In this document: positions 53,671 to 63,399 of the stretch, one piece after another
Position numbering within the stretch: the stretch's first letter is position 1
Layout of the letters: every line of letters starts with the position of its first letter
From: Luteolibacter pohnpeiensis
GTDB lineage: Bacteria; Verrucomicrobiota; Verrucomicrobiia; Verrucomicrobiales; Akkermansiaceae
Length of the DNA: 64,000 bases
NCBI RefSeq assembly: GCF_016595435.1
Contig: NZ_JAENIJ010000005.1
Location: 147,212 to 211,211, forward strand
Reading direction: 5' to 3'
Translations under genes and position numbers: made by a program
Notes under the pieces: model-generated
Seen by the model: only the letters and a program-made list of their open reading frames with translations
Database searches by the model: none
What the model was told of the DNA's origin: nothing

Positions 53671-55717
53671 GAACCCATCGAAAACCGGGCGCTGGGTCGC
53701 CGCAATGATTGCCGTCATTGGCCTTTGTGCCGTATTTTACAATGTCGTCATGGCGACTCTTCCCAAGGGAGAGATTGCCGAGGTAAAAGGCTATAAACCC
53801 TGGCCTAAAGAAACCGTCAAAGTGGCGGAAACGATCGTCGTGCAAGATGGTGGTCGCACCAAACCACTGGCGGCATACGCAGGTTTCAAGATGTTGGGTT
53901 TGTATGGTTCTCGTTCGATGAAAATCAAAGACGAGAACGGCAATGTTTATAAAATCTCGCCGACTGAGTGGGTGATGGATGCTCTCTTCCGCCCGGAATT
54001 TGCGATTCAGGAGCCGACGTTTCGCGTCGATAACGCTGAGGTGCTGCAAGCGATCGGTTTAACTACAAAAGGCAAGCGCGATCGCTACAGTTACACCGAG
54101 CTTGAACCAGGTCGTGATAAATTAATTGAGTTGGCGAAAAGCTACGAAACTCTTGATGCGAAAAAGCGTGATCCAGTCAAAACTCAGACCGTCGATCTAG
54201 CTTATAATATTAATAACTATCAAATGCTGTTAGGATACCTCGGCTTTGCTCAAACGGGTATTCTATTGCCGGATGTTTCCGGTAAGGGTGGGCCAGGGAA
54301 AGTTGCTTTCCTCAGTAATGTGATGATGGCTGCACCGGAAATCAGTAAGCAGCTGAGCCGTTACAATTCGACAGGTGACCCTGTCCCTGAGCATATTCAA
54401 TCCTTGCTGCAGCAAGTGACTGATGCTGCAAATTTCTCAAATTACGGTTTGTTCATTTTGCCGCCGTCTGACCCCAAAAATGATACCTGGCGGAGTGCCG
54501 GGAACGAAATCATGAATGTCATGACCGGCAAATCGGAGAATCCCAAACAGGCGATTGAGGATATTGCCGTTTTGGAAGACACGGTGCAGGCCTACGGAAC
54601 AAGTGAAAAGAATTTCCGCAATAAACTGACTGAAATGAGAGATCGTTTCGACGCTCGTGCGAAAAGTCGTGGGGATTATGGAAAAGTTAATTTGGAAGTG
54701 AGCTATTATCGTCACAATTGGTTCCTGTATGCGATGATTTACTTTTTGCTGGGGACATTATCCACGCTCGTCATGTGGAGTTTTGGCAATCGTGACCGCA
54801 ACAAAATCCTCAGTCCTGGGACTGTTGCTTCCTGGGTAACCCTTGGTTTCACGGTGACCGGACTGATTTATTGCTCGATTGCGATTGTCCAACGCTGCCT
54901 GATCATGGGACGCCCTCCGGTCGGGAATTTGTATGATACAGTGATTTTCATCGCGGCATCATCAGTTGGCTTTTCATTGATCATTGAGCTTATGACGCGG
55001 CGGCGCTTCGCGCTCGGATTTGCTCCCATCTTTGGCACCCTGCTGATTGTTTTGGCCCGGCGCTATGAGGTCGGGGATGCGACCGACCACATGGATCCGC
55101 TGGTTGCAGTTTTAAATTCAAATTACTGGCTCACCATTCACGTGATTACCATCACGCTCGGGTATTCTGCTGGTTTGCTCTCCGCGTTTCTTTCATGCGG
55201 CTATTTGTTGCTTCGCGGGTTGAGACTGGTCGGGGATGACAAGAGTTTGTTCCGCGCGTTCACCCGGACGGTGTATGGCTGCCTTTGCCTGACCTTGTTC
55301 TTATCGCTCGTTGGAACGATTCTTGGGGGGATTTGGGCCAATGATTCCTGGGGCCGATTCTGGGGCTGGGACCCGAAAGAGAATGGCGCATTGCTGATCG
55401 TCTTGTGGTGTCTCGTGATTCTGCATGCTCGTCTCGGTGGTTACATCCGCGAGTGGGGCCTGCATTTCTGCTCCGTTTTCACCGCATGTATCGTCGGATT
55501 TTCCTGGTGGCATGTGAATTTCCTCGGTGAAGGCCTTCACAGCTACGGCTTTACCAGTAACACGAATACGATTTACGTATTTTACGCTGCCATGGTGAGT
55601 TTCGTGGTCTTCGGGGTCATCGTCATGGCTATCGAAAAGCAGGAAAAAATGAATGCTTCCGCTCTCAAAAAGTCATCTCCAGTCGGAAGTGATGAATTGA
55701 TTGATGCCGAAGGGTGA
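53663..55717 (+). CDS. ccsA: CcsA-type cytochrome c biogenesis protein with large N-terminal domain
   Basis: 684 residues. The C-terminal half is the CcsA heme-handling protein: WGRFWGWDPKENGALLIVLW (the WWD motif), then ILHARLGGYIREWG and WWHVNFLGEGLHSYGF. The N-terminal half (about 1-340) has one membrane segment (about 10-32) and a roughly 290-residue outer domain containing VVQDGGRTKPLAAYAGFKML, as in some Bacteroidota and related CcsA proteins. With ResB it completes system II. Adjacent c-type cytochromes are not in the window. Confidence 0.9.
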   Translation: MSKNPSKTGRWVAAMIAVIGLCAVFYNVVMATLPKGEIAEVKGYKPWPKETVKVAETIVVQDGGRTKPLAAYAGFKMLGLYGSRSMKIKDENGNVYKISPTEWVMDALFRPEFAIQEPTFRVDNAEVLQAIGLTTKGKRDRYSYTELEPGRDKLIELAKSYETLDAKKRDPVKTQTVDLAYNINNYQMLLGYLGFAQTGILLPDVSGKGGPGKVAFLSNVMMAAPEISKQLSRYNSTGDPVPEHIQSLLQQVTDAANFSNYGLFILPPSDPKNDTWRSAGNEIMNVMTGKSENPKQAIEDIAVLEDTVQAYGTSEKNFRNKLTEMRDRFDARAKSRGDYGKVNLEVSYYRHNWFLYAMIYFLLGTLSTLVMWSFGNRDRNKILSPGTVASWVTLGFTVTGLIYCSIAIVQRCLIMGRPPVGNLYDTVIFIAASSVGFSLIIELMTRRRFALGFAPIFGTLLIVLARRYEVGDATDHMDPLVAVLNSNYWLTIHVITITLGYSAGLLSAFLSCGYLLLRGLRLVGDDKSLFRAFTRTVYGCLCLTLFLSLVGTILGGIWANDSWGRFWGWDPKENGALLIVLWCLVILHARLGGYIREWGLHFCSVFTACIVGFSWWHVNFLGEGLHSYGFTSNTNTIYVFYAAMVSFVVFGVIVMAIEKQEKMNASALKKSSPVGSDELIDAEG

Positions 55718-55760
55718 ACTGTCACTTGAAAGTTCAAGATCCGCTGCGCAAGCTCCGCCC

Positions 55761-57179
55761 GTGATTCCTAACGTCCTCGCTGAACGCTACGCCTCGTCCG
55801 CCATTCAAGCCATCTGGTCCGCAGAGGGCCGCATCGTGCTGGAGCGCGAATTCTGGATCGCTGTGATGAAAGCGCAGCGCGATCTCGGTCTGGATGTGCC
55901 GAGTGAAGCGATTGCCGCCTACGAAAGCGTGAAAAACCAGGTCGATCCTGCATCGATCATGGCGCGGGAAAAAATCAGCCGTCACGACGTGAAGGCGCGG
56001 ATCGAGGAGTTCAACGATCTCGCAGGCTTCGAGCAAGTGCACAAAGGCATGACCTCGCGCGACCTCACCGAGAATGTCGAGCAGCTCCAAGTGTACCGTT
56101 CGCTTCAGATCATCCGCGACAAATCCGTCGCCACGCTGCGCCGCCTGCGCGAACGTGCGGAGCAGTGGAATGAGCTGATTCTTACCGCGCGCACCCACAA
56201 CGTCGCCGCACAGCCAACCACTCTCGGCAAGCGCGTTGCCATGTTTGGCGAGGAATTGCTGAGTGCGCTTACCGCACTGGACGCCGTTATTGGCCATTAC
56301 GCCGTGCGCGGACTCAAAGGCGCAGTCGGCACCCAAATGGACCAGCTTTCCCTGTTCGAAGGCGATGCCGACAAGGTCGCCGAATTGGAACAACGTGTCG
56401 TCAGTCACCTCGGCATGCCTGCTGTTTGGACCAATGTCGGCCAGGTCTATCCACGCTCGCTGGATCTCCGGGTTGTCGCGGCTTTGACCGATCTGGCATC
56501 GGGTCCTTCTTCATTCTGCAAAACGTTGCGATTGATGGCCGGTCATGAAACCGCGAGCGAGGGATTTGCTCCTGGCCAAACTGGCTCCAGCGCCATGCCG
56601 CACAAGATGAACTCGCGTTCTTGTGAGCGCGTGAACGGCTTCCATGTGATTCTCAAAGGATATCTCACCATGGCATCGGGCCTTGCCGGTGATCAATGGA
56701 ACGAAGGGGATGTCTCCTGTTCGGTGGTGCGCCGCGTCATGCTTCCAGACGCGTTTTTCGCGATTGATGGACTCTTCGAAACATTCCTCACGATCCTCGA
56801 TCAAATGGATGCTTATGAAGCGGTGATTGCTGCCGAAACGGCGCATTACCTGCCATTCCTGATGACCACCACCATCATGATGGAAGCGGTGAAATCCGGT
56901 GTCGGGCGTGAAACCGCGCACAAGGCGATCAAGGAGCACGCGGTTGCCACCGTGAATGATTTGCGGACCGGAAAAGTCAGTACGAATAATCTCGTAGAAC
57001 GACTTGCTGAGGATATCCGCCTCGGTCTTCCTGTGGAGATTCTTCAAGGCATCATCGCACGCGGTGACCGCGAATCCGGTGCTGCCAAAGCCCAGGTTGC
57101 TGCATTTGCCAAGGCAGTGCGCGAACTGGAGACTGCCAGTCCTGAGGCCGCGGCTTACTCGCCGGGCTCCATTCTCTGA
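55761..57179 (+). CDS. purB: Adenylosuccinate lyase
   Basis: PurB splits SAICAR and adenylosuccinate in purine synthesis. From the GTG at 55761 (VIPNVLAERYASS) it is 472 residues. Key sequences are TSRDLTENVEQLQ, ARTHNVAAQPTTLGKR, and the signature SSAMPHKMNSRSCERVNG with the catalytic-loop serine. An ATG at 55704 inside the end of ccsA would add 19 residues. The GTG fits the family start, so I prefer it. The gene is close after ccsA without a terminator, so it may be co-transcribed. Confidence 0.93.
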   Translation: MIPNVLAERYASSAIQAIWSAEGRIVLEREFWIAVMKAQRDLGLDVPSEAIAAYESVKNQVDPASIMAREKISRHDVKARIEEFNDLAGFEQVHKGMTSRDLTENVEQLQVYRSLQIIRDKSVATLRRLRERAEQWNELILTARTHNVAAQPTTLGKRVAMFGEELLSALTALDAVIGHYAVRGLKGAVGTQMDQLSLFEGDADKVAELEQRVVSHLGMPAVWTNVGQVYPRSLDLRVVAALTDLASGPSSFCKTLRLMAGHETASEGFAPGQTGSSAMPHKMNSRSCERVNGFHVILKGYLTMASGLAGDQWNEGDVSCSVVRRVMLPDAFFAIDGLFETFLTILDQMDAYEAVIAAETAHYLPFLMTTTIMMEAVKSGVGRETAHKAIKEHAVATVNDLRTGKVSTNNLVERLAEDIRLGLPVEILQGIIARGDRESGAAKAQVAAFAKAVRELETASPEAAAYSPGSIL

Positions 57180-57203
57180 TAACTCTTTTCCTCATCCAAA
57201 ATC

Positions 57204-58283
57204 GTGGCGCACCAAAGCGACGTTCGGGCCGTTCTCCAATACATTCCGCAGTTCCGCGGCAAGGTGTTCTTTGTGCTGATCGAAGCCGGACTTCTGCCGG
57301 AACCTGCGATCGCCGAAACCCTGCTGGATCTCGCCGTGCTGGAAGATCTAGGCGTGAAGCTCGTTCTCGGGGTTCTCGGCGGCGACTTGAAGGATCTCTA
57401 TGACTGGACACTGGAGTGCGAGATCATGGCTGCGCGCGTCAGCCGCCCGGTGAGCGACCCCGATGCACGGCGTGAGGTGCTGGAGGTTCTCGGACGTGGG
57501 CAATCCGCAATCATTGATGCTTCTGCAACCGGTCCGCTGGATCTTCCGGTGGTGGATTTTGCCAAAGGTATTGGCGTTACCAAAATCATCGCGTTGCTGG
57601 AGAATGCGATCCTGGTCGATGGTGAACCGGTTCACGCCATCCGCGCTGCCGATGCGGAAAAGTTTGTTCCTCTCACCAATGATATCGGTGCGGCGCTGCT
57701 CCGATCTGCTGCGGAAGCTTGTTTGCGTGGCGTGCCCCGGGTTCATGTCCTGAACGGCCGCCAGCAGGGTGTGCTGGTGAACGAATTGTTCTCGAACGAA
57801 GGGGTGGGCACCATGGTCCACGCCGATAGCTACCGCCTGATCCGCGAGCTGAAAGAGGAGGATATTCCTGAACTGTTAGGAATGATCGGCCGCTCGGTTC
57901 GGCGCACCAAACTGGTAGCCCGGACCTACGAGGATATCCTTAACAAGCTTCAAGATTACCGCGTCATGGCGATCGATGATAACGTCGTCGGTTGCGTGGC
58001 GCTTCATGAATATCGTCAGGAGGATTGCGCGGAAGTTGCTTGTTTGTATGTCAAACAAGCTCACGAAGGCCTAGGTTACGGGGTGGAGCTGGTCCGACAC
58101 GCGGAGGAAATGGCAAAGCAGCGAGGCATCGGCAGGGTCTTTGCTCTAACAAACCGAGCTGCGGAATTTTTCTCACGTCTCGGTTATGATCGTGCGACCT
58201 TGATGGATTTGCCAACACCGCGACGCCTTCAGTATGAAGCGAGTGGGAGAGATTCGCTGGTTTTTTCTCGCAGTTTTTCCTGA
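57204..58283 (+). CDS. argA: Argininosuccinate-independent N-acetylglutamate synthase-like (compact amino-acid-kinase + GNAT)
   Basis: 359 residues from GTG 57204. The N-terminal part (about 1-205) looks like an amino acid kinase domain (VLIEAGLLPEPAIAETLLDL; VPRVHVLNGRQQGVLVNELF), and the C-terminal part (about 210-359) is a GNAT with YVKQAHEGLGYGVELV. This is the ArgA layout for the first arginine step, but the kinase-like domain is shorter than the usual 280-300 residues. Acetylation of glutamate is the best guess. It follows purB by 24 bases with no terminator. Confidence 0.8.
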   Translation: MAHQSDVRAVLQYIPQFRGKVFFVLIEAGLLPEPAIAETLLDLAVLEDLGVKLVLGVLGGDLKDLYDWTLECEIMAARVSRPVSDPDARREVLEVLGRGQSAIIDASATGPLDLPVVDFAKGIGVTKIIALLENAILVDGEPVHAIRAADAEKFVPLTNDIGAALLRSAAEACLRGVPRVHVLNGRQQGVLVNELFSNEGVGTMVHADSYRLIRELKEEDIPELLGMIGRSVRRTKLVARTYEDILNKLQDYRVMAIDDNVVGCVALHEYRQEDCAEVACLYVKQAHEGLGYGVELVRHAEEMAKQRGIGRVFALTNRAAEFFSRLGYDRATLMDLPTPRRLQYEASGRDSLVFSRSFS

Positions 58284-58313
58284 TCCGGTGAGGCTTGGAA
58301 AACCTGTTTTCTG

Positions 58314-59714
58314 ATGAAGCTTAAATTTTGCGGTGCCGCTGGCACCACCACCGGTTCGCAGCATTTGCTGGAAGTAAACGGCAAGAGAATCCTGCTCGAT
58401 TGCGGCCTCTATCAAGGACGGCGCGATGATGCCTACGAAATCAATTGTTGCTTCCCGCATTTCGATCCGAAATCGATTGATATGGTCGTCCTTTCGCACG
58501 CCCACATCGACCATAGCGGGAATTTGCCGAACCTTTGTGCCAAGGGATTCAAAGGAAACATCCACTCGACCCATGCCACACGCGATCTTTGCCAGATCAT
58601 GCTGGCGGATTCCGCACGCATTCAGACGCACGATATTGAGTGGCTCAACAAGCACCGCCAGCGCGAGGGATTGTCCGAGGTTGCCGCGCTTTATTCAGAG
58701 CAGGATGCGGAGCGTTGCCTGCGCCAATTCGTGACCATTGGCTATGATCGACCGCTGCTGATTGCCGATGGAGTTCAGCTGACGTTTGTTGATGCCGGCC
58801 ATATTCTCGGCAGCGCACAGGTGCTGTTAGAGATTACGGATCAGGATGATGGTAAGCAAAAACGCTTCGTCTTTTCCGGCGATGTCGGCCGTGGTGGCAA
58901 CGAAGTGCTGCGCGATCCGGTGTCGATTCCTGATGTCGATTTTCTCTTGATGGAAAGCACCTACGGCGGGCGCGAACACGAAGCACCTCCGGGCGTGGGA
59001 GATCATTTTGGTGAAATCCTTCGCAGTGCCATTCGCCGGAAAGGCAAGATCCTGATCCCGGCCTTCGCTGTGGAAAGAACGCAGCAGATTCTCTTCGTTC
59101 TGCACGAGCTTTTCCAATCCGGAAAAATCAAAGAAATTCCTGTTTTCGTCGACAGTCCGTTAGCGGTTAGCGCGACTGAGATTTATCGGCTCCATCCGGA
59201 TGCTTTTAATGACGAGGTCTATCAGGCATTGTTCGATAAGGAAAATCCGTTTGGTTTCGAAGGTCTCACCCTGATCCGCTCCGTCAATGGATCGAAGGCA
59301 CTGAATGATCTGGAAGAACCCGCGATCATCATTTCAGCATCCGGAATGTGTGAGGCCGGGCGAATCCTGCATCACCTGAAAAACAACATCGGCGATCCAA
59401 GAACTACGGTGCTTTTCGTAGGTTATTGTGCCGAGAATACTCTTGGCCGTCACATCCGGGATGGTGATCAGGAGGTTTCCATTTTTGGCAAAAGAATGAC
59501 GGTGCGCGCTCAGATCGAAATCGTCGATTCATTCTCGGGCCACGCGGATCATTCGGAATTGTTAGACTACTTCGAGCACATGACCGGACCGAAACAAAAA
59601 GTCTGGTTGGTGCACGGCGAACCGGATCACGCAGTTGCGCTTCGCGATGCCCTGCTGGAGAAACACAACGGTTCCGTCGAGATCGCCAAGCTCGGCACCG
59701 AAGTCACTTTTTAA
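58314..59714 (+). CDS. MBL-fold beta-CASP RNA metallohydrolase-like protein
   Basis: 466 residues. Motif 2 LSHAHIDHSG, motif 3-like VDAGHILGSA, motif 4 FSGDVGRGG, and beta-CASP motifs A to C (MESTYGGREHE, IPAFAVERTQQ, and the late SFSGHADHSELL) are all present. Members cleave or trim RNA, including mRNA 3' end processing homologues. The ATG at 58314 begins MKLKFCGAAGTTTGSQH. It follows argA by 30 bases and precedes moaA by about 52. Confidence 0.92.
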   Translation: MKLKFCGAAGTTTGSQHLLEVNGKRILLDCGLYQGRRDDAYEINCCFPHFDPKSIDMVVLSHAHIDHSGNLPNLCAKGFKGNIHSTHATRDLCQIMLADSARIQTHDIEWLNKHRQREGLSEVAALYSEQDAERCLRQFVTIGYDRPLLIADGVQLTFVDAGHILGSAQVLLEITDQDDGKQKRFVFSGDVGRGGNEVLRDPVSIPDVDFLLMESTYGGREHEAPPGVGDHFGEILRSAIRRKGKILIPAFAVERTQQILFVLHELFQSGKIKEIPVFVDSPLAVSATEIYRLHPDAFNDEVYQALFDKENPFGFEGLTLIRSVNGSKALNDLEEPAIIISASGMCEAGRILHHLKNNIGDPRTTVLFVGYCAENTLGRHIRDGDQEVSIFGKRMTVRAQIEIVDSFSGHADHSELLDYFEHMTGPKQKVWLVHGEPDHAVALRDALLEKHNGSVEIAKLGTEVTF

Positions 59715-59766
59715 TCGGGAAATTTTGCCGTTTGCTTGCCGATCCCAGGCAGGTAATTTGCGGGGC

Positions 59767-60768
59767 ATGAGTTTACCAGTGGATCAATTGGGACGGGGAC
59801 TCCGGGATCTGAGAATCTCGGTGACGGACCGTTGCAATTTCCGCTGCCGCTACTGCATGCCTGCGGAAGTGTTTGGCCCGGGCTACGCTTTTCTGCCGAA
59901 ACAGGATTTACTGAGCTTCGAGGAAATGATGCGGCTCATCCGCATCATGGTGCCACTCGGTGTGGAAAAAATCCGCCTGACTGGCGGTGAGCCATTGTTG
60001 CGCCAAGGCTTGGAGGATTTGGTGGCGATGATCGCCTCGGTTCCTGGGGTCAAAGACATCGCGATGACGACCAATGGCGTCTTGTTAGGTCATCACGCAG
60101 AGCGCATGGCTCTTGCAGGGCTGGATCGTGTGACCGTGAGTTTGGACGCGCTTGATCCGGTGATTTTCTCGAAGATGAACGGAACCGGAGCGAAGGTGGA
60201 GCGCGTTTTGAAAGGGATCGAAACCGCCCAGGTTTTCGGCTTGCCGGTAAAGGTGAACGCGGTGATCCAGCGAGGGGTGAATGAAAAGGAAATCCTGCCA
60301 CTTGCCAGATGGGCAAAGGCAACTGGCGTGGATCTGCGCTACATCGAATACATGGATGTGGGTGAGACCAACGGTTGGGCGATGGGGGAGGTGGTTTCCG
60401 GTGATGAAATTCTAACCGAACTCGCCAGCGAATTTGAACTGGAAGCCAGACCAGCTGCTTATCGCGGCGAGGTCGCAGTCCATTGGAAGCACCGAGACGA
60501 CGGGCGTGAAGTTGGCTTGATACGCTCCGTGACCAAGCCGTTCTGCCGGGATTGCCAGCGGCTTCGCCTTTCCGCAGATGGGAAGATTTTCACCTGCTTG
60601 TTTGCCGCCGATGGATTCGACCTTCGTGGGATGCTGCGCGGTGAAATGGACGATTCAGGCGTGGCTGCCGCCATTTCCGGAATCTGGTCGAATCGTGCCG
60701 ATCGTTATTCAGAAGAACGCGGATCGGTCACGCGGCCCAAGGCGGAAATGAGTTATCTAGGTGGCTGA
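59767..60768 (+). CDS. moaA: GTP 3',8-cyclase (molybdenum cofactor biosynthesis)
   Basis: 333 residues from the ATG at 59767 (MSLPVDQLGRGLRDLRIS). MoaA is a radical SAM enzyme that starts molybdopterin synthesis. Cys23-x3-Cys27-x2-Cys30 is the SAM cluster, the second cluster is in FCRDCQRLRLSADGKIFTC, and the C-terminal GG tail (SYLGG) is present and needed for catalysis. No other moa gene is nearby. The frame is open back to 59635, inside the MBL gene, and is not used. Confidence 0.95.
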   Translation: MSLPVDQLGRGLRDLRISVTDRCNFRCRYCMPAEVFGPGYAFLPKQDLLSFEEMMRLIRIMVPLGVEKIRLTGGEPLLRQGLEDLVAMIASVPGVKDIAMTTNGVLLGHHAERMALAGLDRVTVSLDALDPVIFSKMNGTGAKVERVLKGIETAQVFGLPVKVNAVIQRGVNEKEILPLARWAKATGVDLRYIEYMDVGETNGWAMGEVVSGDEILTELASEFELEARPAAYRGEVAVHWKHRDDGREVGLIRSVTKPFCRDCQRLRLSADGKIFTCLFAADGFDLRGMLRGEMDDSGVAAAISGIWSNRADRYSEERGSVTRPKAEMSYLGG

Positions 60769-60784
60769 TTGCCATCGCTACGAC

Positions 60785-62446
60785 TCAATGTGAACGCTCA
60801 AGCCGGACCGTTTTGTATCCGCCATTTCTGCGATCATTGAAATACATCAGTCCGAAAAAGGCGGTTAAGATCAACGGGATCCATGCCAGGCGGATGAATG
60901 CGCGCTGACCGCCGAAACCTTCGGCCGGGCCGAGGATTTGACCCGCTATGACCGCGCTTTGTGCTGCGCCAGAGGCGGAGTAATTGCGGATTGCTTCAAC
61001 GTCGATGGGTTCAGCTGATAGAAGTTTCTTCGCTTCTTTTTTGAGTTCATCCGATGGATGGAGGACCGATCCCGAGATGGCACGCAGCGCTTGTGGCGTC
61101 GCGGCGCCAATGATTTTGCCACCGTCATTTTGATAAGCTTTTTCGGCAGCGATAGTATTTTCCAGGGCAGTCTGAATGTCGGAATCCACATAGCCGAATT
61201 CCTTGATCGAATCTTTAGCAGCTGCCGCCTGCGCCTGATAGGCAGGGAAGGTGTTACTGACTACGTTGAGCACCGCGAGCGTTGGTTCGCTGCGCTCTTC
61301 GTTCAAATAAGCGGAAAGTTGATTGTCGGCGACGATGCCGATGCCTTGAGTGCCAATCAGTCCGGCAGAGCCGAGACCGATTCCGCAGATCAATACAATC
61401 CCGAGTGAACCGGTTTTTGGCAGTCGCTCACTAACGAGTCCAACCATGGTCGGGAAGAAGAATGCGACGCCGAACGCGAAAAACGTGGAGGCCACAAATG
61501 CCATGAAATTACCTTCCGCCCGGCTAAAGCAAACCAAGCCCAAAGCCATGAAGATCGAGGCAATTGCGAGCATCCCCGGTGGCGACAGGCGACTGATGAA
61601 ATGCCCGGCGAAAAAGCGGAGCGTCATCATGATAAACGAAATCCAAGAGAACATCAGTACCCCCGGAAGGCCGATTGCATCGAAGATGGGCGGGATCCAG
61701 CGGTTCACTCCCATTTCGATGCTGATGGCAATCCCCATCATGACCAGCATACCATACATCAACGGCTTGGTGAACGTGTAGCGGAACATTTCATTTACCG
61801 GCAATCCGGCCTCCGCATTCTCCGTCTTCGGAAATTTTTGTGGAAACACCATGATGCCATAAACGATGACCGGCACGTAGATGAGACTCAGCTGGAACGT
61901 CCAGTGATAGAAAAATCCATTGGCGATATCCTCGGATTGATTGAGAACGTAGCAAAGCAAACTGGTGATCAGCATCGCGACCGGAAAGAAACCGTGGAAT
62001 CTGTTCAGCTTGCGGGTTTTGTCTTCGGGAAAAAGCGCGGTGGTGAGCGGATTTCCGGCGACCTCGATCATGCCATTGCCACCTGCAAGCAAAACAGCTC
62101 CAGACATCAGAAGCCAAAAACCGACCTCGGTATTGTGGGTGAATTTCGAGGCTGCAATGAGAAGAGTAACTCCGGAGATATGGCCCAAAAATGCAAGGAT
62201 GGTCGCCACTCTCATCCCAAATCCTTCCAGCAAAGGGCCGAGGACGAGGAGGGAGATCGCCATGCCCCACAAGGCCGCTCCAGCGATGGCTCCTACTTGT
62301 GAGTTGGTGAGGATGAAGTCGGCTTTCAGCTGATTCATCACGTTTGCGATGATCGCGAAGGCTGCGCCAGTCGGAATGACCGCGAGGCAGATGCCGTTGA
62401 AGAGCCGATTTCGGTTCGCTCCGGCCGGAGAAGATGGATCAGTCAT
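60785..62446 (-). CDS. MFS transporter with an inserted helical domain before the last membrane segment
   Basis: 553 residues from the ATG at 62446. The MFS fold is recognisable by its hydrophobic segments, GMIEVAGNPLTTALFPEDKT in the middle and PEDKTRKLNRFHGFF. Residues about 375-515 form a mainly hydrophilic, Ala/Glu-rich insert between the penultimate and last membrane segments. I know no standard MFS family with this insert. The substrate is unknown; the FHS-like NPL-PEDK region hints at a sugar carrier. The frame is open to 62605 in poorly coding sequence, so the longer start is unlikely. The 269 bases before the next gene (62447-62715) show nothing else. Confidence 0.85.
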   Translation of the reverse strand: MTDPSSPAGANRNRLFNGICLAVIPTGAAFAIIANVMNQLKADFILTNSQVGAIAGAALWGMAISLLVLGPLLEGFGMRVATILAFLGHISGVTLLIAASKFTHNTEVGFWLLMSGAVLLAGGNGMIEVAGNPLTTALFPEDKTRKLNRFHGFFPVAMLITSLLCYVLNQSEDIANGFFYHWTFQLSLIYVPVIVYGIMVFPQKFPKTENAEAGLPVNEMFRYTFTKPLMYGMLVMMGIAISIEMGVNRWIPPIFDAIGLPGVLMFSWISFIMMTLRFFAGHFISRLSPPGMLAIASIFMALGLVCFSRAEGNFMAFVASTFFAFGVAFFFPTMVGLVSERLPKTGSLGIVLICGIGLGSAGLIGTQGIGIVADNQLSAYLNEERSEPTLAVLNVVSNTFPAYQAQAAAAKDSIKEFGYVDSDIQTALENTIAAEKAYQNDGGKIIGAATPQALRAISGSVLHPSDELKKEAKKLLSAEPIDVEAIRNYSASGAAQSAVIAGQILGPAEGFGGQRAFIRLAWIPLILTAFFGLMYFNDRRNGGYKTVRLERSH

Positions 62447-62715
62447 CGATGATTTGGGTTTTTCGATCGGGTAAGCAATGGGTTCACTTAACCAAGCGGT
62501 TCGTGCACAGCACTGCAAGGCAACCGCTCGCACATTCAGGTATTCCCGATCAACACGACGTTTGGTGTCAGAATTCTCCTTCGCCTCCAAGGAGAGATCC
62601 ATCACATGTCATTTCATCGTTCGACTATGTTGGCCTAGACCCGGCACAAAGAGTGCATGGAAGTTGCTATCAGACAAAGTGGAATGCCTTTGAGTCAGCC
62701 CCTTGTTCAGTATTT

Positions 62716-63195
62716 TCATAATAGGTCTCCACCTTCTTCACTGTTGTTACCAGAGATTTGTCCGGTTTGTTTGATTCTACGATTCAGAGAATCCACCAGC
62801 TTCGAGTATCCAGAATGTGATGGAGATTGAAAAAACTTGATGCTTCTGCCGAAAGATGAGTCTCGGCGAAGATGAAGCCAAATCACAGACGGTTGCATCA
62901 GGGGCGAATCAACATTTCGTATGTCTCTCAGGTCAATCTCTTCCGTGATTCCTCGATTTCTAATCACAAGGTGATCGCCAGCATCGAAGACTTCATCCAT
63001 GTATTCGGTAAGTAGGCGCATGCTAATTATAGTCATTAAAAAGCCAGCGAACAATCCAATCACAATGGCCAAGAAAAATGGAATATCAATTTCCTGGCTA
63101 GAAATCAGGATAGCCATCATTCCTGCAACGCATCCCATAATTGCCGGAAAGACTCGCTTTCCTAAGAATGTTGGTCCTGATGAGAGTCTCTTCAT
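62716..63195 (-). CDS. Small membrane protein of unknown function
   Basis: 159 residues with two hydrophobic segments (about 13-32 and 38-60) and a C-terminal domain with LVIRNRGITEEIDLRDIRNV resembling a PH-like sheet. Base composition is clearly AT-richer than most of the window. The 204 bases between this gene and the next hold no clear terminator or gene. No family recognised. Confidence 0.6.
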   Translation of the reverse strand: MKRLSSGPTFLGKRVFPAIMGCVAGMMAILISSQEIDIPFFLAIVIGLFAGFLMTIISMRLLTEYMDEVFDAGDHLVIRNRGITEEIDLRDIRNVDSPLMQPSVIWLHLRRDSSFGRSIKFFQSPSHSGYSKLVDSLNRRIKQTGQISGNNSEEGGDLL

Positions 63196-63399
63196 TTTCG
63201 TTCAATCTCTAACCGATATTGATGGTGATCACAAGTCTCAATGATCGGTAGGCGGTATCGTGTTATTAAAAATGAGGTGCTATCGCATATGTCAGAAAGG
63301 GCCTTTAGGAATGCTCAATAAATCGTTGCAGTCACCCAAATAACTTCTCCCGAAAGTTTATGGTGAATTAACCGGTTTTGAAGTGAGGGTCCCACGGTT

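Noticed and set aside
20941..60420. Frequent GTTAG/CTAAC words, often as TTA or CTA leucine codons (LLE, LLD, LLG)
   Set aside because: Rough counting gives fewer copies than chance for the base composition, so no enriched uptake or Chi-like signal is supported.
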